Shown: positions 26,666 to 35,900 of the stretch, piece after piece
Layout: every line of letters begins with the position of its first letter
How positions within the stretch are numbered: position 1 is the stretch's first letter
Source: Acidobacteriota bacterium
GTDB lineage: Bacteria; Acidobacteriota; Blastocatellia; Chloracidobacteriales; JADJPF01
Direction: 5' to 3'
Length of the DNA: 41,791 nucleotides
Assembly (NCBI GenBank): GCA_016213785.1
Contig: JACQZQ010000011.1
Span: 64,518 to 106,308, forward strand
Notes under the pieces: model-generated
Seen by the model: only the letters and a program-made list of their open reading frames with translations
Told to the model about the DNA's origin: nothing
The model's database searches: none
Made by a program: the position numbers and the translations under genes

Positions 26666-27103
26666 ATGCCACAATCAGATAAATTAGAGCATATTAAAGA
26701 TTTACTTAGTTTACAGGAAAAAATGAATCAGATTTTTAAAGAGGTTATGGAACCTCCAACCATAAGTACTAATATTTGGTCGCCACTAGTTGATATTTAT
26801 GAACTAGAAAAAGAAATAGTTGTCAAAATAGATTTACCTGAAGTAGACCAAAAAAATATCCAAGTTAATATTGAAGGCGAATTACTTAGTATTGAAGGTG
26901 AGCGTACTTTACCAGAGGAAGTAGACCAGGAAAAATTTTATCGAATAGAAAGATTTCATGGCAAATTCTTAAGGCAGATTACCTTGCCTTTTAATATTGA
27001 CCAAGAAAAAGTTAGTGCTGATTATAAAAATGGAGTTTTAACTATTACTCTCTCTAAACTAGCCCCAAAGCTAACAAAGCAAATCACAGTAAAAATTAAC
27101 TAA
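26666..27103 (+). CDS. Small heat-shock protein, Hsp20/alpha-crystallin family
   Basis: 145 residues that hold unfolding proteins in a refoldable state. The alpha-crystallin domain spans ~38-140: SPLVDIYELEKEIVVKIDLP, NIQVNIEGELLSIEGER, FYRIERFHGKFLRQITLPF and the hallmark YKNGVLTITLSK. A short N-terminal arm (LLSLQEKMNQIFKEV) is typical, and the end has ITV, a possible I-x-V anchor. AGGGG precedes the ATG by 7 bp. Position between clpB and grpE means sHsp capture and disaggregation are made together. Confidence 0.95.
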   Translation: MPQSDKLEHIKDLLSLQEKMNQIFKEVMEPPTISTNIWSPLVDIYELEKEIVVKIDLPEVDQKNIQVNIEGELLSIEGERTLPEEVDQEKFYRIERFHGKFLRQITLPFNIDQEKVSADYKNGVLTITLSKLAPKLTKQITVKIN

Positions 27104-27136
27104 TGACTTATGAAAAATATTTTAAGGAGTATTTTT

Positions 27137-27763
27137 ATGAAACAAAAGGAACAAGGAACATCAGAACCCAATCAATCAACTACTAATATTTCTACAAGTA
27201 CAGATGATTCCCTTCCTAATGATGAACAAGTGGTTGAAGTAGAAGTTTTAGAAAATGAACCAAAAACCTATTCAGAAGAATATGTAGCAGACCTACAATT
27301 AAGATTAAAGCAAGCTGAAGATAAAGCCGAAATGCTACAAAATCGCTTTAAGCAAGCTCAAGTAGAGATAAATAAAGAGGCAGATGAATTGCGTAGTAGA
27401 CTGCGGCGCAATGCTGAGGAAAGATTAGAGGCTGCTAAAGGTGATATTTACAAACGTATGTTAGAACTAGCCGATAACTTAGAAAGAGCCGTTAAATCAG
27501 CCGAAGCAAATGCAGACTTAAATGCTTTACTTGAAGGTGTAAAAGCAACTTACCAGCTTTTATTAAAAGATTTAGAAAACAGCGGTGTAAACCCAATAAC
27601 GGCTGTAGGAGAGGCTTTTGACCCACAAATACACGAGGCTGTTGATATTTTAATTGTTGAAGAAGAAAAAGATGGTCAAGTAACAGCAGTTTATAAGGCA
27701 GGCTATAAGTTTGGTGGTAAGCTACTGCGACCTGCTATGGTACAGGTTGGTCGTAGTAATTAA
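27137..27763 (+). CDS. grpE: Nucleotide exchange factor GrpE
   Basis: Releases ADP from DnaK. 208 residues from the ATG at 27137, which has AAGGAG 7 bp upstream; the upstream ATG at 27110 has no Shine-Dalgarno sequence and would add nine residues. The N-terminal ~45 residues are Ser/Thr/Glu-rich and probably disordered. The long dimerising helix runs from ~50 (YVADLQLRLKQAEDKAEMLQ). The head shows IYKRMLELADNLERAVKSAE, LLEGVKATYQLLLKDLENSG, VGEAFDPQIHEAV and the end VYKAGYKFGGKLLRPAMVQV. No dnaK or dnaJ lies in the window, so GrpE is here paired with clpB-hsp20. Confidence 0.97.
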   Translation: MKQKEQGTSEPNQSTTNISTSTDDSLPNDEQVVEVEVLENEPKTYSEEYVADLQLRLKQAEDKAEMLQNRFKQAQVEINKEADELRSRLRRNAEERLEAAKGDIYKRMLELADNLERAVKSAEANADLNALLEGVKATYQLLLKDLENSGVNPITAVGEAFDPQIHEAVDILIVEEEKDGQVTAVYKAGYKFGGKLLRPAMVQVGRSN

Positions 27764-28082
27764 ATAGAGTGTAAAAAGACTAATAGATTCTTATAAGTAC
27801 TTGGCTAAAGAGTAATTTAATTAATCTAGAGTTTTCAAAAGTTTTCAAAAGTTTAACTTTTATTAAAAGATATTAAAAATACTCTAGAATAAAATTTTGA
27901 GAACAATTAAATTACTCAAGCAACTTAAATAAAATTAGATTAGCTCTTAATTTTGTTCTAAGTCATGTTGTACAATTACGTAACTTAAGAATTAAATCTC
28001 ATAGTGTCAAAATAATTGTTTTGATAAAAGCAAAATAACTTCTTAACTAGCTTTGAAAACTAGCTTAGCGCGGGTGGGGACA
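27764..28082. other. AT-rich gap between grpE and the second Clp gene
   Basis: 319 bp without a gene. It contains an exact 10-bp direct repeat (gttttcaaaa at 27831 and 27841, with a third partial copy). That repeat lies inside an inverted repeat with 8-bp arms TCTAGAGT (27825-27832) and ACTCTAGA (27881-27888). It could end the clpB operon or hold an operator for the next gene; I could not fix a promoter. Confidence 0.5.
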
Positions 28083-30374
28083 ATGTACGACTTTGGAGAC
28101 TTCTCTGATAGGTTTAGCGAAAGTGGTCAAAAGGTGATGAAACGTGCTATTGAAGAATCACGCCGACGTGACCACAATTTTATTGCTCCAGAACATATTT
28201 TTGCTTCCATTTTAGATCTTGAACGAAATTTTTTTAATGAAGTAATGCAAAGCCTTAATGTAGATCCTCAGGCTGTAATTAATGAGCTTGATACAAGGCT
28301 GGCTGTTCCTAAACAATATGCTGGTAAAAGAGTTAAACTAGCCGATTCTACAAGAGATTTGCTTACAGCAGGACTAAGACGCGCTCGCCAATCTGGCCGT
28401 CATACCATTGATGCCACTGACCTTTTTCAAGCTCTTTTTGAAGATCGTAGTAGCACACCTGTAACTATCTTACGTAAGTTTGGAGCAGAGCCAGAACTGG
28501 TTGTAGAAAAAATAGCAACTCGTGTTCGTAGTCGTGAAGAAAAAGAAGATAGAATACGCCGTAAATATGAGCTTCCTCCCTACTTAAAGCATTTTGGTGT
28601 TAGTCTAAATAAGCTAGCTAGAACTGATAAACTTCCTCCTGTAATTGGTCGTGAACGTGAAATTAGGCAAATGATTGAAGTCCTTTGTCATAAAGATAGA
28701 GCTAATTCTCCAATGCTTATTGGAGAAGCTGGTGTAGGCAAAACTGCTGTAGTAGAAGGTCTTGCTAGACTAATTGAACTAGAGCCAGAAAAAGTTCCTC
28801 CTCGCCTTCGTAATGCTCATGTTGTAAATCTGCAAATGTCAGGTATTGTTGCTGGTACAATGCTTAGGGGAATGTTTGAAGAAAGAATCCAAGGTATTAT
28901 TAATGAAGTAAAAGAGCGTGAAAATTTAGTACTTTTTATTGATGAAGCTCATACAATTATTGGTGCTGGTTCTGCTCTTGGTGCTAGTTCTGATGCAGCT
29001 AATATGTTTAAGTCTGCACTAGCTAGAGGAGAAATTAGAATAATTGGTGCTACTACTTTAACAGAATACAAAGAATATATTGCTGAAGACGAAGCTCTAG
29101 CAAGGCGCTTTCGTTGTATTAAAATAGAAGAACCATCTCTAGAAGATACTAGAAAAATCCTTGTAGGTATTCGTCGTCGCTTAGAGAATAATTACTCTGT
29201 TTCTATTACTGATGAAGCTATTGAAACAGCTTTAGAAATGTCACCTCGCTATATTCGTAATCTCCATCAACCAGATAAAGTTATAGGCTGGTTAGATACA
29301 GCTTCAGTAAAAGTGGAGATAGATAGTCCAGATGTCCCAATAGTTACAGCTTCACATGTGATAGATGTTATTTCTCAAGAAGCTACTATACCCCGTGATA
29401 TGATTTTTCGTGATACTTGTGAGCGTTTTAAGGAAATGGAAATAATTCTATCTAAACGGGTTGTAGGTCAACAAGAGGCTATTAAAGCCATAGCCCAACG
29501 CCTGCGTTTAAATAAAGGCCCATTAAAGGAAAATTTCTATAAGCCTGATGGTGTGCTGCTTTTCTTAGGCCCAACCGGTGTAGGAAAAACTGAACTTGCT
29601 AAAGCTGTAGCAGAATTTATGTTTGGTGATGAAAATAAAATGGTGCGTATTGATATGAGCGAATATCAAGATGGCACAATTGCAATAGAAAAACTTATCG
29701 GTATGCCTAGAGGAATCGTTGGATCTGAACGAGGCGGAATCTTAACCGAAAAATTACGTGATAATCCTTATACTGTTTTACTTTTAGATGAGATAGAAAA
29801 GGCTTCTCCTTATTTATTAAACTTATTTTTACAAGCTTATGACGAAGGATGGTTAACAGATGGAAGGGGTAAAAAAGTCTATCTCTCTGATGCTATTGTA
29901 ATTATGACTTCTAATTTAGGAAGTGATAATTTTAAGAAATTTAGTAAACCTCTAGGTTTTAGCAATAAAAATACAGCAGAACTACAACAGGTTAAACGGG
30001 AAGTCATTAAAGCTGCTGAGGATAGATTTTCACCTGAATTTCGCAACCGTATTGATGAAATTATAGTATTTTCCCCATTAGTTAAAGAAGAAGTTAAACT
30101 AATAGCAAAACTTTATATAGAGAAAATTACCAGACAAATGGAAAAACAAGGAAAATATTTAACTGTTTTAGAGCAAGCTTTAGATGTTTTAGTAGAAAAA
30201 GGTTTTAGCCAGGCTTATGGCGCTCGTTTTCTTAAACGAACCATTGATGAAAAAGTAAAATTACCTATTACTAATTTATGGAAATTGTCAGACCGCTTTC
30301 AAGTAGAAGCATTTAATAATGATGTGCGTGTGGTGGGCTGGAATCCAAATGGTACTAGAATAGAAGAAATTTAA
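28083..30374 (+). CDS. Clp ATPase of the ClpA/ClpC type, lacking a middle domain
   Basis: A two-AAA-domain unfoldase of 763 residues. The Clp N domain (SESGQKVMKRAIEESRRRDH, ATDLFQALFED) is followed by NBD1 with GEAGVGKTAVVEGLARL, LVLFIDEAHTIIGAG and ALARRFR. After it, the chain passes through VISQEATIPRDMIFRDTCER almost directly into NBD2 ([54 protein letters not shown]). The ClpB/ClpC coiled-coil middle domain is therefore missing, as in ClpA. After MTSNLGSDNF there is KPLGFSNKN; LGF at this position matches the ClpP-docking loop of ClpC/ClpA, so it probably feeds a ClpP protease. An in-frame TTG at 28053 is possible, but GGTGGGG just before the ATG supports 28083. Confidence 0.93.
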   Translation: MYDFGDFSDRFSESGQKVMKRAIEESRRRDHNFIAPEHIFASILDLERNFFNEVMQSLNVDPQAVINELDTRLAVPKQYAGKRVKLADSTRDLLTAGLRRARQSGRHTIDATDLFQALFEDRSSTPVTILRKFGAEPELVVEKIATRVRSREEKEDRIRRKYELPPYLKHFGVSLNKLARTDKLPPVIGREREIRQMIEVLCHKDRANSPMLIGEAGVGKTAVVEGLARLIELEPEKVPPRLRNAHVVNLQMSGIVAGTMLRGMFEERIQGIINEVKERENLVLFIDEAHTIIGAGSALGASSDAANMFKSALARGEIRIIGATTLTEYKEYIAEDEALARRFRCIKIEEPSLEDTRKILVGIRRRLENNYSVSITDEAIETALEMSPRYIRNLHQPDKVIGWLDTASVKVEIDSPDVPIVTASHVIDVISQEATIPRDMIFRDTCERFKEMEIILSKRVVGQQEAIKAIAQRLRLNKGPLKENFYKPDGVLLFLGPTGVGKTELAKAVAEFMFGDENKMVRIDMSEYQDGTIAIEKLIGMPRGIVGSERGGILTEKLRDNPYTVLLLDEIEKASPYLLNLFLQAYDEGWLTDGRGKKVYLSDAIVIMTSNLGSDNFKKFSKPLGFSNKNTAELQQVKREVIKAAEDRFSPEFRNRIDEIIVFSPLVKEEVKLIAKLYIEKITRQMEKQGKYLTVLEQALDVLVEKGFSQAYGARFLKRTIDEKVKLPITNLWKLSDRFQVEAFNNDVRVVGWNPNGTRIEEI

Positions 30375-30407
30375 TTAAATATTACATAAGATTAATTGTT
30401 TTTAATG

Positions 30408-30435
30408 GGTAGCTAAAGGCTACCTGTTATTTTTT
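30408..30435 (+). terminator. Rho-independent terminator
   Basis: Stem GGTAGC / GCTACC with loop TAAAG, followed by TGTTATTTTTT, 34 bp after the stop of the Clp ATPase gene. Confidence 0.85.
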
Positions 30436-30459
30436 AGCGAAAAATAAGGGAAAATCCAA

Positions 30460-30487
30460 TTGTGTTTCGCTAATATTTTGCTAAAAT
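30460..30487 (+). promoter_or_regulatory. Possible promoter for the coiled-coil gene pair
   Basis: TTGTGT (30460-30465), 16-bp spacer, TAAAAT (30482-30487), located just after the terminator and 163 bp before the first coiled-coil gene. A weak match. Confidence 0.35.
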
Positions 30488-30649
30488 AATAGGAATTCAA
30501 AGAAGTAAAGTATTAAAATTTTTCTTTTTGAGGACAAATTTTGAAACACTTGCACACAACCTCTTCCAGAATTTTTACCGATCAACTAAACTCAATATAT
30601 TTTCCAAATTCTAAAACTTACCTAATATCTTTCCTAAAAAGGAGCTAAA

Positions 30650-31660
30650 ATGGCACAAAAAAATACTCTAGATAATAAAAACCAAATCCTTAAAGCTTTT
30701 CAACAGTTAGTAGAAGCAAAAAAGGCTGCAAGTCAACTAGTTGCTACAAAAGAAGAAACAGCAGAAAAACAAAAAGATAGAGAAGTTAGTGAAAAAGCAT
30801 CAACTTACACTGTAAGTAGCATAGTAAAAGGTTTAGCAGATTTACAATTAGATTTTGGTAATACTCTTGATACAGTAACAGAGAAATTAACTAAAGAATT
30901 AACTAAACTAGATGAGCTACAGCGTGCTATTGAAGTAGAAACAAAACAAATTGCCGAACTACAAAATGTTCGTGTTGCTGCTGATGCTTTAGATATTCTT
31001 GAACAGGAAAATAAAGAAAAATTAAAAGAGTTTGAAACAGAGTCAGAAAAAAGTTCTAAAACTTTAGAAACAGACATTAATGAAAAACGTGCTGCTTGGC
31101 AAAAAGAGCAAAAAGAATATGAGAACTCATTAGAAGAAAAGCAACAAACGATTACAAAAGATCGCAATCGTGAAGAAGAAGACTATAAATATGAAGTAGA
31201 ACGTCAACGAAACATGGAAGCTAATATCTATCAAGAACGTAGACGTAAACTAGAACGAGATTTAACAGAGAAAAGTCAAGAAAAAGAAAAAAATTGGCAA
31301 GAACGTGAAAAAATATTGGCAGAAAATCAACCTAAATTTGAAGAATACAAAGTTAAACTCACAACTATGCCTGAAGAGCTAGAAAAAGCTATTAAGAAAG
31401 CTAGAGAGGAAGCTATTAAAGAGACATATGAAGCTGAGCAAGTTAAAGCAAGTTTACTAGAAAAAGAAACTACTACTAATAATGAAGTCTATGAATTAAA
31501 GATTAAGTCTTTAGAAAATACCATTGAGCAACAAGTAGCCCAAATAACTCAATTAACCGAACAACTCCAAGTTGCTATCTCTCAATCACAAGACCTAACT
31601 ATGAAGGCTGTTCAACAAACAAATAAATCCTCTAATAATATTCAATCAAATATTGAATAA
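30650..31660 (+). CDS. Coiled-coil protein of unknown function, copy 1
   Basis: 336 residues, almost entirely charged heptad-like helix from ~105 on (many Glu, Lys, Gln; a single Pro-bearing break near LTTMPEELEKAIKKAREEAI). A short non-coil motif near residue 50 reads YTVSSIVKGLADLQLDFGNT. Shared landmarks with the next gene are the central EKRAAWQKEQKEYE and RNMEANIYQERRRKLE, the break just mentioned, and the end VYELKIKSLENTIEQQVAQI. It ends in a Ser/Asn tail. No signal peptide, membrane segment, ATP site or catalytic motif is visible, so a filament, scaffold or adaptor role is plausible but not shown. AAAGGAG 7 bp before the ATG suggests strong translation. I do not recognise the family. 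Confidence 0.8.
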   Translation: MAQKNTLDNKNQILKAFQQLVEAKKAASQLVATKEETAEKQKDREVSEKASTYTVSSIVKGLADLQLDFGNTLDTVTEKLTKELTKLDELQRAIEVETKQIAELQNVRVAADALDILEQENKEKLKEFETESEKSSKTLETDINEKRAAWQKEQKEYENSLEEKQQTITKDRNREEEDYKYEVERQRNMEANIYQERRRKLERDLTEKSQEKEKNWQEREKILAENQPKFEEYKVKLTTMPEELEKAIKKAREEAIKETYEAEQVKASLLEKETTTNNEVYELKIKSLENTIEQQVAQITQLTEQLQVAISQSQDLTMKAVQQTNKSSNNIQSNIE

Positions 31661-31706
31661 AGAGGCTATTAATTAATCAACAAAATATACTTGGAGGATC
31701 AAAATA

Positions 31707-32840
31707 ATGGTTAAACAATTTAATGCTAAAAGTACAAAAAATGAGATCTTAGATGCTTACAATGATTTAGCTAGTGAAAATAGCGATCTAACGAAAGAAA
31801 TTAATAAACTAAAAAAAGAAGCAGATGCTTTACGTAAAGAAAATAAAGCCTTAGAATCTGAAACTAGCTCAAGGTCTGATAAAGTAGAGATAAAACAAGT
31901 TGTAAAAGTTGAAAAAACGGAGGAAAAAATGTCAACAAATGGTCTTAATTACACTGTTGCTAGTATTATCAATGAGTTAAAGCGGCTTAGACCTGGTTTT
32001 GGTAAAGCAGTTAGCGAGCTTTCAGATAAATTAACCTCAGAAGCTGCGATTTTAGAACAGCTGCATAAGACCTCAAATACAGAGAGTGAAAGACTAAAAA
32101 CACTTTATCAAATAGAAATTTCTGGAGAAACCTTAGAACAATTAATAAAAAACTACCAAGAAAAGTCACAAACTTTTGATGAAGAGCTTAAAACTAAACA
32201 AACTAATTTTGAAACAGAAATACGTGAAAAACGCATATCTTGGCAAAAAGAACAAGATGAACATAATCAATCAGTAAAGGAAAGAGATTCAAGTAATAAG
32301 AAAGCTCAAGATCGTGAACAACAAGAATATGTTTATAAACTAACTCAAGCAAGAAATTTAGATAAAGATGCCTATGAACAACAGAAAAAACAACTAGAAA
32401 AAGAACTTACTGAATTAAAAGATACTAGAGAAAAAGAATGGTTAAAACGAGAAGAAGCACTTGCCCAACAAGAAAAACAATATGATGAAACCAAAACTAA
32501 AGTAGAGGAATTTCCTAGAGAACTTGAAGCAGCCATAAAGAAAGCTAAACAAGAAGGTAATGGAATTGCATATCATCAAGCTAAAGTTAAAGCAGATTTG
32601 ACTGCTAAAGAAGCTGAGGGTAAGAAACGAGTTTATGAACTTAGGATACAATCTTTGGAAGATACTATAAATAAACAAGTTAAGCAAATTACAGAACTTT
32701 CTAGCCAATTAACAACAGTCCTTAAACAAGGCCAAGAGCTTGCTGTTAAAGCCATTGAAGGTGCATCTAGTAAGACCTCATTCCAAGCTGTACGTGAAAT
32801 TGCTATAGAACAAGCCAAAAACCAACAAAAGAACAAGTAA
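31707..32840 (+). CDS. Coiled-coil protein of unknown function, copy 2
   Basis: 377 residues, a diverged paralogue of the preceding gene. It differs by a longer N-terminal coiled coil (ENSDLTKEINKLKKEADALR) before the shared motif YTVASIINELKRLRPGFGKA. Then come EKRISWQKEQDEHNQS, ARNLDKDAYEQQKKQLEKEL, the break EFPRELEAAIKKAKQEGNG and VYELRIQSLEDTINKQVKQI, all in the same order and spacing as copy 1. The end is Gln/Lys-rich. The GGAGG Shine-Dalgarno sequence stands 10 bp before the ATG, and the gap between the two genes is 46 bp, so they are one transcript that ends at the hairpin at 32863. Cytoplasmic, no catalytic motif. The pair may form a hetero-oligomer. Confidence 0.8.
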   Translation: MVKQFNAKSTKNEILDAYNDLASENSDLTKEINKLKKEADALRKENKALESETSSRSDKVEIKQVVKVEKTEEKMSTNGLNYTVASIINELKRLRPGFGKAVSELSDKLTSEAAILEQLHKTSNTESERLKTLYQIEISGETLEQLIKNYQEKSQTFDEELKTKQTNFETEIREKRISWQKEQDEHNQSVKERDSSNKKAQDREQQEYVYKLTQARNLDKDAYEQQKKQLEKELTELKDTREKEWLKREEALAQQEKQYDETKTKVEEFPRELEAAIKKAKQEGNGIAYHQAKVKADLTAKEAEGKKRVYELRIQSLEDTINKQVKQITELSSQLTTVLKQGQELAVKAIEGASSKTSFQAVREIAIEQAKNQQKNK

Positions 32841-32862
32841 TTTTTCTATAAATAGCTTATCT

Positions 32863-32897
32863 CCATTTCAAAGAAGCTTAAAGTTTCTTTGAAATGG
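32863..32897. terminator. Bidirectional hairpin terminator
   Basis: A perfect 13-bp stem CCATTTCAAAGAA / TTCTTTGAAATGG with a 9-base loop, in the 106-bp gap between two convergent genes. A T-run (around 32910) follows on the plus strand and an A-run preceding it on the plus strand serves the minus strand only weakly. Confidence 0.8.
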
Positions 32898-32946
32898 AAT
32901 ATTGCTTTAGCTTTTTTCTAGATAGCTTAAGGATTAAATTAAAACC

Positions 32947-35900
32947 CTAGAGTATTTTAGAGCTTTTTTCATGCTCTAATAAATCTTCAATTACTTTACT
33001 TACAATTAAAAACTCATTTCTAATTTCTGAAAATAAATCATTAATTTCTATAAAAGATTTACTCTCTTCTAAATCAAAAAATAGTCTTTGCAAACTAATC
33101 AAACCAAGATTTCCACAAGAACCTTTTAATTTATGGGCTAAAAATATAGTATCGTCAAGGTTATGTTTGCTAATAGCTTTTGATAGTAAATCTAGTTGAT
33201 TTGGCATGTCTTTTAAAAAACTGTTAAATAGATCTTCAAAAAAACCTTCATCTTCATCGCTACTTAAAAATTTTAATTTTTCAATCAATGAATAATCTAA
33301 TCTATTACTATTATTAAGATCTTTAGGAATAGTTTCTTCTAAAATTATAGAAGTATTATTTTGAGCATTATTTTCAATCTTATCTGTTTGTTTTTTCAAG
33401 CGATTTAATGAATCAATAAGTTGGTTAATTTCAATAGGTTTACTAATATAATCATCCATCCCAACAGCTAAACATTCTGCTTTATTGCCCTGCATTGCTC
33501 CTGCGGTCATTGCAATAATTTTAGGGCGCTCTAATGATGAGTAAGTTTTAAGGATCTCGCGAGTAGCAGTTAACCCATCCATTTCAGGCATTTGTACATC
33601 CATCAAAATTACATCATATTTTTTTTGCTTTAACATTTCTAATACTTGCAACCCATTAAATACTACATCTGCTTTATAGCCTAGAACTTTTAGCAGGTTT
33701 ATTACTACTTTTTGATTTATAAAATTATCATCAGCTAATAGAATTTTTAAGGGTAAATCTTGAGCAAGTTTTGGTATCTGACTAAGCTTAGAAGTAGGCT
33801 TTTCATTAATATTATTTGAAGCTTTTTTAACTAAAATAGTAAAATTAAACTCAGACCCTTTGTTAGGCTCACTATTTAGCCAAATTTGCCCTTCCATTAA
33901 TTCACAAAGGCGTTTACTAATAGTTAAACCTAAACCTGTTCCTCCATATTTTCTTGTAATTGAGCTATCAACTTGTGTAAATGGTTGGAATAATTTAGCT
34001 TGCTGTTCAGGTGTAATCCCTATACCAGTATCTTTAACTTGAAAGAGTATTTCATAAGTAGTCTCATCAATTGCTTTACTACTTACTAGTAAACTTACTT
34101 GGCCTTCTTTAGTAAATTTTATAGAGTTATTTAATAAATTAACTAAGATTTGTTTTAATCTAGTTGCATCACCTAGTACATTATTAATAGTATTTTCACT
34201 TATATGATAAGTTAAGGTTAATCCTTTTTCTACTACTTGTACTTTAAGTAAAGATATTACCTGTTCAATGGTTTCTAAAAGATTAAAAGCCGTTTTTTCT
34301 AGCTCTAATTTTCCAGACTCTATTTTAGAAAAGTCTAGAATATCGTTAATAATTGTAAGTAAAGATTCTCCGCTGATGCGGATAGTTTCAATAAAATCTT
34401 TTTGTTTAGGCGTAATTTTGGTATTAGCAAGTAAGGTAGTCATACCAATAATGCCATTCATTGGGGTACGAATTTCATGGCTCATCATAGCTAAAAAAGC
34501 GCTTTTGGCATAACTAGCTTCAATGGCTTGGTTTTTAGCTATAATTGCTGATTTTTCAGAGACTCTTAATTGCTCAACAGTTTGTGCTAATTCATTAGTC
34601 CGTTTTTGAACTTTTTCCTCTAAGCCTAAATTTAGCTTTTTAAGGCTGTAAAATCTATATTGGACTAAGACTATTGCTAAGAGTATATAAATTAAGTAAG
34701 CCCACCAGCGTTTCCATAATGGAGGGTAAATAATTATCTTAATTGATGCTCCTATTTCATTCCATATTCCATCATTATTAGCGGCTTTTACTCTAAAAGT
34801 ATATTCTCCGGGAGGTAAACTACTGTAAATAACTTCTCTTTTTGTTTTTGCATCAATCCAATTATTATCTAAACCCTCTAGTTTATAAGCATACTGGTTA
34901 TTTTCTGGGGAGTTAAAATCTAGTGCTACATATTGAAAAAGCAAGTAGTTTTGATCATAGTTAAGATTAATAATAGTTTTTCTTAAGTCATTATTTCTTA
35001 AATCTTTAGCCCCAGAATTAGAACTAAATAAGCCTACGTTGGTTATACAAATTAAAGGAGGAGTTAAATTAATTTTAATATTATCTGGATGAAAAATATT
35101 TAACCCATTTATACCCCCAAAAAATATTTCACCTTTTTTGTTTTGATGAAAAGCATAACGATTAAACTCTTTATCCTGTAAATCATCGCTAAGATCAAAA
35201 GAAGTAAAACTATTATTACCTATATCATATTTAACTATTCCATTATCTGTGCTTAACCAGAAACTCCCTTTGCTATCTTCAAATATTCCATAAACATTTG
35301 GGTGTAGGTCTTCTTCATTTTTTACAGCAAGCCTAGTAAAATTATTTTCCTCTCTATTAAATTTACAGATTCTTCCACCTTTTGTAGCTATCCAAAAATT
35401 GCCTTTGCTATCGTTAAGAAAACAAGATGGTTCATTATCGGGTAGCGAATATTGGTCTTGAGGGTTATTTATATAAAGCTTATGTGTTTTATCTTTAAGA
35501 TTATAAACAACTAATCCATCACTTGTTCCAATCCAAAGATTTCCATAAGTATCTTCTTTTATAGCTTGAATTTCAGCAAACTCTCTAGCTTCAAATATAT
35601 GTCTTATAGGGATAATTTGTTTTCTATCAGCAGATATATTGTATAAAGTAGGTCGTTCTTTTGAAGCACCTACCCAAAGACTACCATCTTGGCTCTCATA
35701 AAAGGCGGTTACTGAGTGTATTTCTTTATTAAAAGTTGTAAATTTACCTGTTTTAGGGTCTAAAATTTGCAGATATGCAGAGCTTCCAGTTTCAATTTTT
35801 TGATTTTCTACTGTCCCATAAAACCCAATCCACAACTTTTTATTATTATCTTCATAAATTGAACGAACATTATTTGTAGCAGCAGAAAAAGGATCTTTAG

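Noticed and set aside
30805-31167. Cys/Ser-rich antisense ORFs inside the coiled-coil genes (also 32442-32836)
   Set aside because: These are antisense shadows of Lys/Glu-rich coding sequence.
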